This document shows positions 1-9,064 of a stretch of DNA of 62,351 bases, in pieces (position 1 is the stretch's first letter; each line of letters begins with the position of its first letter). The DNA comes from JAAYOS01 sp050950785 (GTDB taxonomy: Bacteria > Bacillota > Clostridia > Oscillospirales > JAAYOS01). The notes under the pieces are model-generated. The model did not search any database. It saw only the letters and a program-made list of their open reading frames with translations, and was not told the origin of the DNA. Location of the stretch: the NCBI GenBank assembly GCA_050950785.1, contig JBMNIG010000014.1:1-62351 (forward strand). The letters are read 5' to 3'. A program made the translations under genes and the position numbers.

Positions 1-2
1 AG

Positions 3-2051
3 AACCGCTGGTATTTCGGAACACCGGTGGAAACATTGAAAGGCACAGCCAGAACGCTGGACCAGGTGGATGGGGAAATCGATTTGGAAGAAGGCATTCT
101 TTCTAAAAAAGGTTACACGGTGCTGGATGATTCGGAATCTTTTATTCTTGTTGATGAAGAGACGATTGAACCGCGCAAGAACAAAGGCGTGGATCTTTAT
201 TTTTTTGCGTACGGCCGCAGTTATCTGGAGGCATTGCGTGATTTTTACAAACTGACAGGGGCGCCACCGCTTTTGCCCCGGTTTGTGTTCGGAAACTGGT
301 GGAGCCGGTACTGGCCGTATAAAGAGCAGGAATATAAAACGCTTGTGGAGCGGTTTGAAAACGAGGATATTCCTTTTTCTGTCGCCGTGCTGGACATGGA
401 CTGGCATCTTGTGGATATTCCGGCAAAATACGGGAGCGGCTGGACAGGCTATACGTGGAATAAGGAGCTGTTTCCGGATCCAAAATCGTTCTTGGACTGG
501 CTGCATGCACGGCATTTAAAAGTAACGCTCAATCTGCATCCAGCCGACGGGGTGCGTGCCTATGAGGAAATGTATCCGGAAATGGCTGTAAAAATGGGCA
601 TCGACCCGGAGACGGGAGACCCGATTTTATTCGATATCAACAACCGTTTTTTCCGTGATGCGTATTTTGAGTACCTGCACCATCCGCAGGAAAAAGATGG
701 TGTTGATTTTTGGTGGATTGACTGGCAGCAGGGGACAAACAGTTCGATTGAAGGGCTTGATCCTTTGTGGCTTTTGAATCATTTCCACACCTTGGACAGG
801 TTGAAGTCCGGAAAGCGCCCGCTCATTTTATCACGCTACGCCGGCGCCGGCAGCCACCGTTATCCCATCGGTTTTTCCGGCGATACCGTTGTATCCTGGG
901 ACTCTTACCGGTTTCAGCCGTATTTTACGGCAACAGCTTCAAATATTGGCTACTCATGGTGGAGCCATGATATCGGCGGCCACTTCGGCGGGGCGCGTGA
1001 TGACGAACTGGCTGTGCGCTGGGTGCAGTTTGGCACTTTTAGCCCGATCTTGCGCCTGCACAGCACGCAGAGTGAATTCATGGGGAAAGAGCCGTGGAAA
1101 TACGGAAAAGAAGCGGCGGATGCAATCAAGGCATTTCTGCGGTTAAGGCACCGGCTGGTTCCGTATCTTTACACGATGAACTGGCGGACGCATCATGACT
1201 TGCTGCCGCTTGTCATGCCGATGTATGGTTTGTATCCGCTTAATGAAGAAGCGTATGATGTCCGGCACCAGTACTTTTTCGGCAGCGAACTGGTCGTTGC
1301 ACCAGTAACGGAAAAAAGAAATCCGGCGCTTGGTCTCGCGTGTGTAAAGGTATGGCTGCCGTTTGGCACGTGGTACGACTTTTTTACCGGCCACCGTTAT
1401 GAAGGCGGCACGAGGTTAAACGTGTACAGGGGGCTTGGCCGTTTGCCTGTTTTTGCAAAAGCCGGCGCGATCATTCCACTTGCGGGGCACTGCCCGCATA
1501 AAAACGGAACCGAAAATCCGAAGCAGCTGGATGTGCTGGTTTTTCCGGGGAGCACAAATACCTTTGTACTGTATGAAGATGACGGGGAAACGCTGGCATA
1601 TGAAAACGGGGCGTATGCCTTGACGAAATTTGAACTCGACTGGGAGCAGCAGAAATTTATCGTGCATCCGATTGAGGGCGACTCGCGTGTTTTGCCTGCT
1701 CCAAGAGAGATCCGGATGCTGTTTCGCGGATTCGGAAACATCGAAATATCCGGGTATTCGGCATCCTATGACGAGGCAACAGATACAATGATTGTGCGGA
1801 TTGCAGCATACGATCCGAAAAAAGGGGCTGCGGTTTCATTTTCGGCCGGCACGCACGATGTTCGCGCACGCCGCTTGCAGGATTTTTACGGGCTGCTAAA
1901 CGCGGCACAGATTGCTTATCGTTTGAAAGAGGAGATTTATACTTTGGCCCGGGAAGAAGAGGCGCCTTTGAAAATACTGGCCCGGCTGCGCACCATGAAT
2001 CTCGACCCGGATTTGTTTGATGCGGTGTTTGAGCTGATCTACAGGGAATAA
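3..2051 (+). CDS. GH31 family alpha-glucosidase, 5' end missing
   Basis: Glycoside hydrolase family 31 enzyme that releases terminal alpha-linked glucose or related sugars from oligosaccharides; no signal peptide is visible, but the N-terminus is cut by the window edge. The frame is open from base 3, and the upstream residues NRWYFGTP continue the family sequence, so the GTG at 27 is internal. The nucleophile motif WWIDWQQG has its Asp codon at 720-722, and the acid/base region GFSGDT lies near 880. The (beta/alpha)8 barrel is followed by the C-terminal beta-domains normal for the family. About 682 residues are visible, so only the N-terminal beta-sandwich start is lost. Substrate cannot be fixed from sequence. 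An intrinsic terminator follows directly, so this is the last gene of its transcript. Confidence 0.9.
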   Translation, partial: NRWYFGTPVETLKGTARTLDQVDGEIDLEEGILSKKGYTVLDDSESFILVDEETIEPRKNKGVDLYFFAYGRSYLEALRDFYKLTGAPPLLPRFVFGNWWSRYWPYKEQEYKTLVERFENEDIPFSVAVLDMDWHLVDIPAKYGSGWTGYTWNKELFPDPKSFLDWLHARHLKVTLNLHPADGVRAYEEMYPEMAVKMGIDPETGDPILFDINNRFFRDAYFEYLHHPQEKDGVDFWWIDWQQGTNSSIEGLDPLWLLNHFHTLDRLKSGKRPLILSRYAGAGSHRYPIGFSGDTVVSWDSYRFQPYFTATASNIGYSWWSHDIGGHFGGARDDELAVRWVQFGTFSPILRLHSTQSEFMGKEPWKYGKEAADAIKAFLRLRHRLVPYLYTMNWRTHHDLLPLVMPMYGLYPLNEEAYDVRHQYFFGSELVVAPVTEKRNPALGLACVKVWLPFGTWYDFFTGHRYEGGTRLNVYRGLGRLPVFAKAGAIIPLAGHCPHKNGTENPKQLDVLVFPGSTNTFVLYEDDGETLAYENGAYALTKFELDWEQQKFIVHPIEGDSRVLPAPREIRMLFRGFGNIEISGYSASYDEATDTMIVRIAAYDPKKGAAVSFSAGTHDVRARRLQDFYGLLNAAQIAYRLKEEIYTLAREEEAPLKILARLRTMNLDPDLFDAVFELIYRE

Positions 2052-2056
2052 AGCGG

Positions 2057-2080
2057 CTGCCTGCCGGGGACAGTTTTTTT
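2057..2080 (+). terminator. Probable intrinsic terminator after the GH31 gene
   Basis: Six bases after the stop codon, CTGCC (2057-2061) can pair with GG(a)CAG (up to 2073), with one bulged A, and a run of seven T follows (2074-2080). The stem is short, so efficiency is uncertain. Confidence 0.5.
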
Positions 2081-2414
2081 GGTGCTGCCTGATGTATTTC
2101 ATAGGTGTGCTGATTGGATTTGGCGGGTAATTCCCGGAAGGCATACTATTAGATTTGGCAAATGAATTTTGAATGTAAAGTATAAGGATAGAAAAGATGA
2201 GTTCAGAAAATCCGGAACTTAAGCCAGGGGAATTATTGCCATTGGAAAGGGAACTTGCAGTTGTGTCATCCTGATTTGGAAAACGCACGCTTGCTGGTTG
2301 CGGGTCAACCGGCAAAATCCGCCTCAACCTGTCGAAAAAAGACAAAATGAGAAGGAAACCAGACTGCCTGCTTCGAATATCTTTAAAGAAGAAGAGAAAT
2401 TGAGGGGGGACCAA
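2081..2414. other. Intergenic stretch with no recognised feature
   Basis: About 330 bases between the alpha-glucosidase terminator and the DUF2339 start. I see no tRNA, riboswitch, long inverted repeat or supported ORF. A promoter for the downstream gene should lie here, but no clear -35/-10 pair stands out. Confidence 0.4.
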
Positions 2415-4155
2415 ATGGACCGGATTGAACAGCTTGAACTAAGAGTGGCCGTTTTGGAACAGGAAGTGGCAACATTAAAAACTGACCTTGCAGCGAAACA
2501 GGGAAACCAGCCGGCCAAAAGGGAAGCCGCTCAAAGCACCATACCAACCACAACCAGCACGCCGGATAAACGGGTTGAGAAAACCGCACCACGCATAGAG
2601 GATGCTGAGACACCGGTGCAGAAAACACCGGTTCAGGCGAAGTCGGAACCGGTTGATTGGGAATACCGACTCGGGAGGGTGTGGCTGCCGAGAATCTTTA
2701 TTTTCGTGCTGCTTCTGGGCATCATTTTTGCCTTTACCATTGTGGCCATTGCGGGGACGGAACTAATCAGGGTTTTGCTCGGTTTTGGCGTGCCGCTGTG
2801 CTGTACTTTTTTGGGGAGAGACAGATTAAGAAACAAATGGTGGCACTTGGAACCGTGCTGCTGTCCGGCGCCGTTTCCGTTGCTATTTTGACGACGTTTG
2901 CGATGCATGTTTTGTACGGTTTCGTGCCGCCTTTCATTGCATTTATCCTGAACCTGATCTGGATCGGGCTTGGGCTGTTTCTTTCTGACCGGCACCGTTC
3001 GGAAGCGATTGCGATTTTAACTGCATGTGCCGGGTATCTTGTGCCGTTTTTGGTTGAAGGAAAGGAACATGCCGCCATTTTGTTATTTGGTATGAAACGG
3101 CATTTTATGCGCTTTTGCTCTTGTTTGCCGTCCGGAAATCTTACAAAGCGCTGTTTTATATGGCAAGTGGGCTGTGGCATGCCGCCGTTTTTATCCTTTA
3201 TATCAATCTTTTGATCGATCAAGTTGGTGCAGGGATCTCGTATTCTGTTGTGCTTGGGGCGATCATTCAGCATGCGCTGCTTTGCTGGGTCGCTTTTTAC
3301 AAGAAGGGAATGGGAGAGGCAACGGTGCCGGTCTTATTCTCAAGCTTTGTGCTGACAACCGGATGGGCTTATAGTACGCTGGAGGAAGTGCCGGGCATAT
3401 TGCTGCAAGCATCGCTTCAACATGCGCTGTTTAATCTATACTTATTGGCCGCTGCAGTCGCTTACGGCTGGTTTGCCTACTACGGCCGGGAAAAACAAAA
3501 CCGGGAGCAGATCTCTGTCTCCATTTCCATTTGTACAGTAAGCGTTGTTTATTTCCTGTACCAAATTTTGCCTGATCATGTGTTAAATCTTGCCGTGTAT
3601 TTTATTGTAGCCACGGTCGCCATTTATCTTGGCTTTCATTTTAAAGCAGTCATTCAGCAGGTTATCGGGTTATTGCTTTATATTTTTACAACTTTTCAAT
3701 TATTTTCCACCGTATGGATCCGGGATGTGTTCAGTGCGGAGACTTTCGTGTGGCTTGTTGTGATCGGGACGATGCTGTTTTTCTACCGGATGCTGGCTGC
3801 AGCTTCGTTGAAACAGGAAGGGCTGAAAAACTTTATGATCGCCGTAAATGCCTTTTTTCATCTTGTTTTTCTTACCCAGCTGGCAGGTGCGGTTGCAGAA
3901 AGCTGGTCCGTCAGCCTGCGGATGATGCTCCAGTCTTTTGTCTGGATGGTATATGCTGCAGCTGGAGTGGCGCTCGGGGTTTGGAAAGACAATAAGAAGA
4001 TCCGGCTCGCGGGGATGATCCTGCTTTTGATCACGCTTTGTAAACTGATTTTTGTCGATATGCATACCGTCAACCTTTTCATCCGGACGATTTTGTTTAT
4101 TGCGCTCGGGACGGTCGGGTTGATTGTGTCAAGGCTGTTCTATGTGAAAAAATAG
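2415..4155 (+). pseudogene. DUF2339 polytopic membrane protein, two frameshifts
   Basis: Large multi-pass membrane protein of the DUF2339 type; function unknown. It starts at ATG 2415 behind a GAGGGGGGA ribosome site. The N-terminus is a coiled coil (MDRIEQLELRVAVLEQEV), then a Thr/Pro/Lys-rich linker, then WLPRIFIF opening the hydrophobic segments. The protein is spread over three frames. The first frame runs to about 2,792. The second contains LYFFGERQIKKQ and runs to about 3,090. The third runs from about 3,091 to 4155. Adding one G near 2,792 and one T near 3,090 (giving LLFGYETAFYALLLLFAV) restores a continuous protein of about 580 residues. Both defects are one-base losses, so either a young pseudogene or sequencing indels explain them. 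More than ten hydrophobic segments are seen in the last frame alone. Confidence 0.75.
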
Positions 4156-4169
4156 TGTGTTATTGCCTT

Positions 4170-4214
4170 GCACCTATCACCTGAAAGAAGGCAGGTGATA
4201 GGTGCAGTTTTTTT
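4170..4214 (+). terminator. Intrinsic terminator after DUF2339 gene
   Basis: Perfect 13-bp stem GCACCTATCACCT (4170-4182) with AGGTGATAGGTGC (4193-4205), followed by AG and seven T. It lies 15 bases past the stop. Confidence 0.9.
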
Positions 4215-4261
4215 AAAAAAATATGGCTGAAGAGGCGGGCAGTTTCATACGAAACCTGCGC

Positions 4262-4309
4262 AAAAACAGGGCTGTGCCGGGCATTTCCGGTACAGCCCTG
4301 TCCTATTTT
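4262..4309. terminator. Strong hairpin, probable bidirectional terminator
   Basis: A 14-bp stem with one G-U pair (4267-4280 with 4287-4300) and a six-base loop. On the minus strand it is followed by TTTTT (4266-4262); on the plus strand by TCCTATTTT. It lies between DUF2339 and the acyl-CoA dehydrogenase. No minus-strand gene that needs it is visible. Confidence 0.6.
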
Positions 4310-4395
4310 CCAAGTATATCCGCCTGGACGATGCATATATTGTATTGAAAACGAAGAAATGAAAGCGTAATCATTATTCAAAAGGGGGACGAACA

Positions 4396-5565
4396 ATGGA
4401 TTTCACGCTGTCAGATGAGCAAAAAATGATTCAGCGAACGGTGCGGGAGTTTGTAAAAAAAGAATTGATGCCTCTCGAGCAGGAGGTTTTAAAAAATGAA
4501 CGCGAGGGGCGGCCGGGCCTGGCGGATAGCGTCATAAAAAATTTGCAAGAGAAAGCGAAGGCAGCCGGTTTCTGGGGGATTAATACGCCGGAAGAATATG
4601 GCGGCGCGAACCTCGGCCCCGTGATGACGGCGCTCCTCCAAATGGAACTCGGGCGCACCTTTGTCCCGTTCAGCTTCGGCGGTTCGGCGGATAATATTTT
4701 GTATGACTGTAATGAGGAACAAAAGCAAAAATATTTAATCCCGGTCATCAATGGAGAGCGGCGGTCATGCTTTGCCTTAACGGAACCGGGGGCGGGGTCT
4801 GATGCCGCGAATATTAAAATGACGGCCGTAAAAGACGGGGACCATTGGGTATTAAACGGCGAAAAAGTGTTCATTACAAACGGCAATGAAGCCGATTTTG
4901 CGATGGTATTTGCCGTCACGGACAAGGAAAAAGGGGCAAACGGCGGGGTAACCTGCTTCCTTGTTGATCGTGATATGGGGTGGCGGTCGGAATACATCCA
5001 GACGATGGGGGAGTGGGGGCCTGCTTCGCTCGTGTTCGAGGATGTCCGGGTGCCTGAAGTAAATATTCTCGGCGAACTGGGCAAGGGGTTCAGCCTTGGG
5101 ATGAAGTGGATCGGCCAAGGGCGCTGGCTCATTCCGGCCAGAGCGGTCGGTGCCTCGGAACGGTTATTGCAAATGGCAATGGACTACGCAAAAACACGCG
5201 TTACTTTTGGCAAGCCCATTGCAGAACGGCAGGCGATCCAATGGATGATTGCCGATTCTAATGTTGAAATTGAAGCAACACGGTGGCTCGTTCTCCATGC
5301 GGCATGGCTTTCTGAAACGGGAAAGGACAACCGTCACTATGCCTCGATTGCAAAACTGTACGGCAGCAATATGGCCAACCGGGTTGTGGACCGGGTGCTG
5401 CAAATTCACGGCGGCATGGGATATACGAAAGAACTGCCGATTGAACGGTGGTACCGGGAAATGCGGCTGTGGCGGATTTTCGAAGGCACGGACGAAATCC
5501 AGCGCTACATCATCTCCCGGAACCTGCTACGTGGGCATGTGAAAGTGGGGGAATTAATGGATTAA
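4396..5565 (+). CDS. Acyl-CoA dehydrogenase
   Basis: FAD-dependent acyl-CoA dehydrogenase catalysing the first alpha,beta-desaturation of fatty acyl-CoA degradation. At 389 residues it has the family's normal size. The middle beta-domain has the FAD/substrate signature ALTEPGAGSDAANI, and the C-terminal helical domain carries QIHGGMGYTKELPIERWYR. The presumed catalytic base is the Glu of FEGTDEIQR, near the C-terminus. The start ATG follows AAAGGGGGACGAACA. An acyl-CoA ligase follows 66 bases downstream on the same strand, which fits a small fatty-acid-use operon. Chain-length specificity cannot be read. Related families (isovaleryl- or glutaryl-CoA dehydrogenases) are possible alternatives. 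Confidence 0.93.
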   Translation: MDFTLSDEQKMIQRTVREFVKKELMPLEQEVLKNEREGRPGLADSVIKNLQEKAKAAGFWGINTPEEYGGANLGPVMTALLQMELGRTFVPFSFGGSADNILYDCNEEQKQKYLIPVINGERRSCFALTEPGAGSDAANIKMTAVKDGDHWVLNGEKVFITNGNEADFAMVFAVTDKEKGANGGVTCFLVDRDMGWRSEYIQTMGEWGPASLVFEDVRVPEVNILGELGKGFSLGMKWIGQGRWLIPARAVGASERLLQMAMDYAKTRVTFGKPIAERQAIQWMIADSNVEIEATRWLVLHAAWLSETGKDNRHYASIAKLYGSNMANRVVDRVLQIHGGMGYTKELPIERWYREMRLWRIFEGTDEIQRYIISRNLLRGHVKVGELMD

Positions 5566-5631
5566 CGGCTCATGCCCGGGCGGATAGAAAAAGCGCGTCT
5601 CCCGTCACTTTAACATAAATGGGGTGAAAAA

Positions 5632-7131
5632 ATGCCGTTATTACAGGATTTGCTGGAACAAAACATTGCACAGTTTGGCGAATACCCGCTGTTTTATTAC
5701 AGCGGGAAGGCTTACAGCAATCTGGATGCGCAAAAATACGCCAACCGGATTGCCGGGAACCTGCAAAAAAACGGTATCCGGAAAGGAGACCGGGTGCTCG
5801 TTTGCATGCCCAACTGCCCGGAAGTGCTGTTTTCCTATCAGGGCATCGCAAGGACCGGCGCCATCATCGTACCGGTCATGTTTTTGCTGCATGCTGAAGA
5901 AATCGCCTATATTCTTCGGAATTCCGGTGCCAAGGCAGTCATCACAAACGCCGCTACAATGCCAAAACTCAGGCAGGCCATTTCCGGTTTGCCGGAAAAA
6001 CCGGTTGTTTTTTCGGCGGACGGTATAACATCCGACCCGTTGGAAAATGCCTTCACACCGGTAACGGGAATCCGGGAAGACAATCCCGCTGTCATTTTAT
6101 ATACATCCGGCACAACCGGCAGTCCAAAAGGGGTTATCTTAACGCACCGGAATTTATATTCGAATGCGGTGAATTCTGCAGCAAACACGAAAGAGGGGCA
6201 AGGGCGCGAAGTGACAATTGGTGTCCTGCCGCTTGCCCATGTGTACGGACTGACTGTTTCAAATGTATGCTATATCAAAGGGTATTCTGTCGTTGTTTTT
6301 GCAAAATTTGAGCCGGAACAGGTTTTTGCAGCAATTGAAAAATATCGGGTCCGGTCTTTCTCGGTGGTCCCGGCAATGGTGTATGCAATGTACCATCACC
6401 CGAAGGCAGAAGCGTACGACCTGTCGAGCCTCGAATCCCTTGGCTCCGGTTCAGCGCCGCTGCCGGAAGCATTACGGCGGGGATTTCTGGATAAATTCGG
6501 GGTGGAGGTGCTGGAAGGCTACGGGCTGTCGGAAGCCGCGCCGGTTGTCAGTTCTTATAAGGAGGGCATGCCGTATAAACCAGGGTCTGTCGGTGTGCCG
6601 ATCCCTGGCGTTGAGATTAAAATTGTGGACCCGAATGATTTGGAAGTGCCGGCTGGCGAGGTCGGGGAGCTGGTCGTCCGCGGCGATAACATCACCCCTG
6701 GCTATTACCAAAATAGAGAAGAAACAGCGCGGGTTTTAAAGAACGGCTGGCTTTATACAGGGGATCTTGCGAAAGTGGATGAAGACGGCTATTTGTATAT
6801 CGTCGACCGTAAAAAAGATTTAATCATTCGTGGCGGTTTTAATATTTATCCGCGTGATATCGAAGAACTGCTTGCCCGCCACCCCGCTGTGCTGGAGACA
6901 GCGGTGATCGGTGTGCCGGATGAGCGGATGGGGGAAGAAGTGCTTGCTTTTATCGTGAAGAAGCCGGGAGACGAAACATCAGCGCAGGATTTGGCCGCAT
7001 ATTGCCGCAAGCATCTCGCGAAAAACAAAGTGCCGAAAAAATTTGTCTTTCTAGATGACCTGCCGCGCAACGGGGTCGGGAAAATTTTAAAAACGCAGCT
7101 GAGGAAACAAGCTGCCGATTTGCAACCGTAA
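5632..7131 (+). CDS. AMP-forming acyl-CoA synthetase (fatty acid-CoA ligase)
   Basis: Adenylate-forming ligase (ANL superfamily) that activates a carboxylic acid with ATP and joins it to coenzyme A. The phosphate-binding motif YTSGTTGSPKG lies near residue 160. GYGLSEAAP (A5-type) and YTGDLAKVDEDGYLYIVDRKKD (in parts A7/A8) mark the N-domain end and the hinge. The C-terminal catalytic Lys is expected in PRNGVGKILK. Length 499 fits medium- to long-chain enzymes without extra domains. RBS GGGGTG lies before the ATG. It very likely supplies acyl-CoA to the dehydrogenase just upstream. A terminator overlaps its stop codon. The substrate could also be an aromatic or branched acid. Confidence 0.92.
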   Translation: MPLLQDLLEQNIAQFGEYPLFYYSGKAYSNLDAQKYANRIAGNLQKNGIRKGDRVLVCMPNCPEVLFSYQGIARTGAIIVPVMFLLHAEEIAYILRNSGAKAVITNAATMPKLRQAISGLPEKPVVFSADGITSDPLENAFTPVTGIREDNPAVILYTSGTTGSPKGVILTHRNLYSNAVNSAANTKEGQGREVTIGVLPLAHVYGLTVSNVCYIKGYSVVVFAKFEPEQVFAAIEKYRVRSFSVVPAMVYAMYHHPKAEAYDLSSLESLGSGSAPLPEALRRGFLDKFGVEVLEGYGLSEAAPVVSSYKEGMPYKPGSVGVPIPGVEIKIVDPNDLEVPAGEVGELVVRGDNITPGYYQNREETARVLKNGWLYTGDLAKVDEDGYLYIVDRKKDLIIRGGFNIYPRDIEELLARHPAVLETAVIGVPDERMGEEVLAFIVKKPGDETSAQDLAAYCRKHLAKNKVPKKFVFLDDLPRNGVGKILKTQLRKQAADLQP

Positions 7132-7148
7132 TGGCGGTTGTTTTTTTT
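7123..7148 (+). terminator. Intrinsic terminator of the acyl-CoA operon
   Basis: CAACCG (7123-7128) pairs with CGGTTG (7135-7140), directly followed by eight T. The stem includes the end of the ligase gene and its stop. Confidence 0.85.
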
Positions 7149-7189
7149 GTGCAAGCGCTGTGTCCGGCACAGAAAAAGGCTTTTACAGG

Positions 7190-7217
7190 AAAAATAGCGG
7201 CGAAGCGGGCGCCGCTA
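7190..7217 (-). terminator. Intrinsic terminator after the MBL-fold gene
   Basis: TAGCGGCG (7195-7202) and CGCCGCTA (7210-7217) form an 8-bp stem with a 7-base loop. Read on the minus strand it is followed by TTTTT (7194-7190), five bases beyond the stop of the MBL gene. Confidence 0.8.
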
Positions 7218-7221
7218 CCTG

Positions 7222-8217
7222 TTATTGGAGTTGTGCCGGGACAGAAGATGTGTGATAGAAAATATTTTCCCTTGTTAACTGAAAGTGCTGCAAAAATGCC
7301 TCAAAATAAGCTTCAAATGGTTCCCCATTACGCACAAGCCTGTCGAGGTGCTTGGCGATGCCGACAATTTCGGAAATCACAAGTTGCGGGTTCTGTTCTA
7401 GATTTTTCCGGAAATAAAAAATTTCTTCGTGGATCATTTCGTCCGGTGCCACACCCCGCTTTACAGCAGACCGCGTTTTTTCTTCGCGCTCATAAATTTT
7501 GTTGATATACCGCTTCAGCAATTCTTCATATGTTTTTCTGTCCACCACCCCTTTATGGTGTGAAGTGATGAAAATTTGCGCATCTGTTTCCAACGTGGTT
7601 TTCGCGGATGCGATAAAGGCGTCAATGTCAGAGTCGGCGTTGTTGTACCACGGTCCGAAAGAAGCCAGGTCAAAATCGCCGGCAAACAGGACACCGTGTT
7701 CCGGAAAATACGGGCAGCAGTATCCTTCCGTATGGCCGGGCGCATGGATCATCAACATTTTCGTCCCATAAACATTGAGCTCTTCCCCGTACGGATACCA
7801 TTTTTCCGTAAGGTTCAGCACTGGCTGCCAGTGCGGGCGGTTCCAGTTTTCAGGCGGCTTTTCAAACAGCTGCTTCATCCACTTTTTGCGGCTCTCCGGG
7901 TCGGCCGGGCTCAGCATACCGCTCGCTTTTGCCAGCTCTTCAACATCATTCAGTTTTTTTACATCATATGGATTGATTTGAATTTCGGCGTCTTTAAACA
8001 GGTACGCGCCCCAAATATGGTCCAGATGGTAATGGGTCAAATAAACAGACCGAATGGCGTATTCCTTTTTTATGTCATTTAAAATTTGAAAGCCGCTGCC
8101 GCAGTCAATGAGCGCCGTCCCTTGCCCGCCCTCGACGAGAAGCGAGGTACTGAACGGGACGCGGCTGCCGTTTTCCCCCGGAATGACGGTAAGCGGCCCG
8201 AATTTCGTATATGGCAT
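7222..8217 (-). CDS. MBL-fold metallo-hydrolase
   Basis: Metallo-beta-lactamase-fold hydrolase with a two-metal centre. HYHLDH is the metal-binding motif (about residues 61-66), HAPGHTEG supplies the third-site His, and GDFDL the bridging Asp. The C-terminal third is helical (KNLEQNPQLVISEIVGIAKHLDRL), as in SoxH/beta-lactamase-like proteins of lipid and acyl-CoA gene clusters. Length 331. RBS GGGGG lies just upstream. A palindromic site (8235-8256) sits between this gene and the TetR gene upstream, so the regulator probably controls it. The context of acyl-CoA dehydrogenase, ligase and a dienoyl-CoA-reductase-like enzyme suggests a thioester or lactone substrate, but that is inference. Confidence 0.88.
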   Translation of the reverse strand: MPYTKFGPLTVIPGENGSRVPFSTSLLVEGGQGTALIDCGSGFQILNDIKKEYAIRSVYLTHYHLDHIWGAYLFKDAEIQINPYDVKKLNDVEELAKASGMLSPADPESRKKWMKQLFEKPPENWNRPHWQPVLNLTEKWYPYGEELNVYGTKMLMIHAPGHTEGYCCPYFPEHGVLFAGDFDLASFGPWYNNADSDIDAFIASAKTTLETDAQIFITSHHKGVVDRKTYEELLKRYINKIYEREEKTRSAVKRGVAPDEMIHEEIFYFRKNLEQNPQLVISEIVGIAKHLDRLVRNGEPFEAYFEAFLQHFQLTRENIFYHTSSVPAQLQ

Positions 8218-8234
8218 GGGTAAGTCCCCCCTTT

Positions 8235-8256
8235 AAAATGAATGATCATTCATTTT
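8235..8256. promoter_or_regulatory. Perfect 22-bp palindrome, likely TetR/FadR-type operator
   Basis: AAAATGAATGATCATTCATTTT is a perfect palindrome containing TGAATGA/TCATTCA half-sites, which resemble the sites of the Bacillus fatty-acid regulator FadR (a TetR protein). It lies 18-39 bases upstream of the MBL-fold gene start and downstream of the TetR gene. Confidence 0.7.
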
Positions 8257-8287
8257 TCTTTATTATAATGAATTTGAACCATTTTGT

Positions 8288-8875
8288 CTATTGCAAAAAT
8301 ACTTTTAACAATCTTCCCATATACGCTCTCATTGCCTTTTCCAAATCATAACCCCCATCATGCAAGCACCAGTCATACGTGACGCCCCGTGCTGCAATGA
8401 AGAGGTATTCCGTGATTTTTTCTGCAGGCATATCACGAACCATTTCTCCTGCTGTCTGGCCGTCTGCAATGATTTGTGCAAGTGTCTCCTGCATGCCGCG
8501 CCCCTTTTGGATAAACAGGCGGTTTTCTGCATGGTAAAGCTGCTTCATCATACTGATTCCTGTTTTTTCATTGTATTGTGCATAAATGGCAAAAAAGGCT
8601 GTGATCTTGTGTGGAAAATCGAGGTGTTTGAGACGTTCGCGCACTTGTTCTGCAAAATACACATCTGCCCGGCTGTACATTTCAAGAAGTAAGTCATTTT
8701 TCGAGGGAAAATAATGATAAAAAGCACCGACTGAAACGCCGGCCAGCCGGCAAATATCTTCAATTTTAATGTCTTTGTATCCTTTTTTGGCAAACAGCTC
8801 CATCGCTGTTTCGAAAATCCGGTTTTTCGTTTCCATCGCCTGTTTTTTCCTTTTGGTCAACGGCTTTTCATCCAT
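8288..8875 (-). CDS. TetR family transcriptional regulator
   Basis: TetR-type repressor of 195 residues. The N-terminal DNA-binding domain contains AMELFAKKGYKDIKIEDIC and the helix-turn-helix LAGVSVGAFYHYFPSKNDLL (about residues 20-60). The remaining helical domain should bind a small ligand, probably an acyl-CoA given the neighbours. RBS on the minus strand is weak (GAAAGATGG, overlapping the start). It lies 70 bases upstream of the MBL-fold gene on the same strand and diverges from the flavoenzyme gene at 9065. Its likely targets are the palindromes at 8235-8256 and possibly 8954-8971. Ligand is not readable. Confidence 0.9.
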   Translation of the reverse strand: MDEKPLTKRKKQAMETKNRIFETAMELFAKKGYKDIKIEDICRLAGVSVGAFYHYFPSKNDLLLEMYSRADVYFAEQVRERLKHLDFPHKITAFFAIYAQYNEKTGISMMKQLYHAENRLFIQKGRGMQETLAQIIADGQTAGEMVRDMPAEKITEYLFIAARGVTYDWCLHDGGYDLEKAMRAYMGRLLKVFLQ

Positions 8876-8953
8876 CTTTCATTCCCCGATTCTTCATGAT
8901 ATGTAAAAAATTATGAAAGCAAGCCGCAGCCTTTGTCAATGCTTCCTCTACAT

Positions 8954-8971
8954 ATGTGAAAAATTTCACAT
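8954..8971. promoter_or_regulatory. ATGTGAAA/TTTCACAT inverted repeat in divergent promoter region
   Basis: Two 8-base arms, ATGTGAAA and TTTCACAT, separated by AA, lie between the divergent TetR and flavoenzyme genes, with a TATAAT hexamer at 9003-9008 towards the flavoenzyme gene. The form is that of a dimeric repressor site. It differs from the 8235 palindrome, so it may serve another regulator. Confidence 0.45.
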
Positions 8972-9064
8972 TTTGTCTACCGATTTTTTATTATACCCAT
9001 TCTATAATGAAAATGTTCACCGAATCCATTCGATGAAAATGGAAAATCCGGGGAGGCCTTTAAA

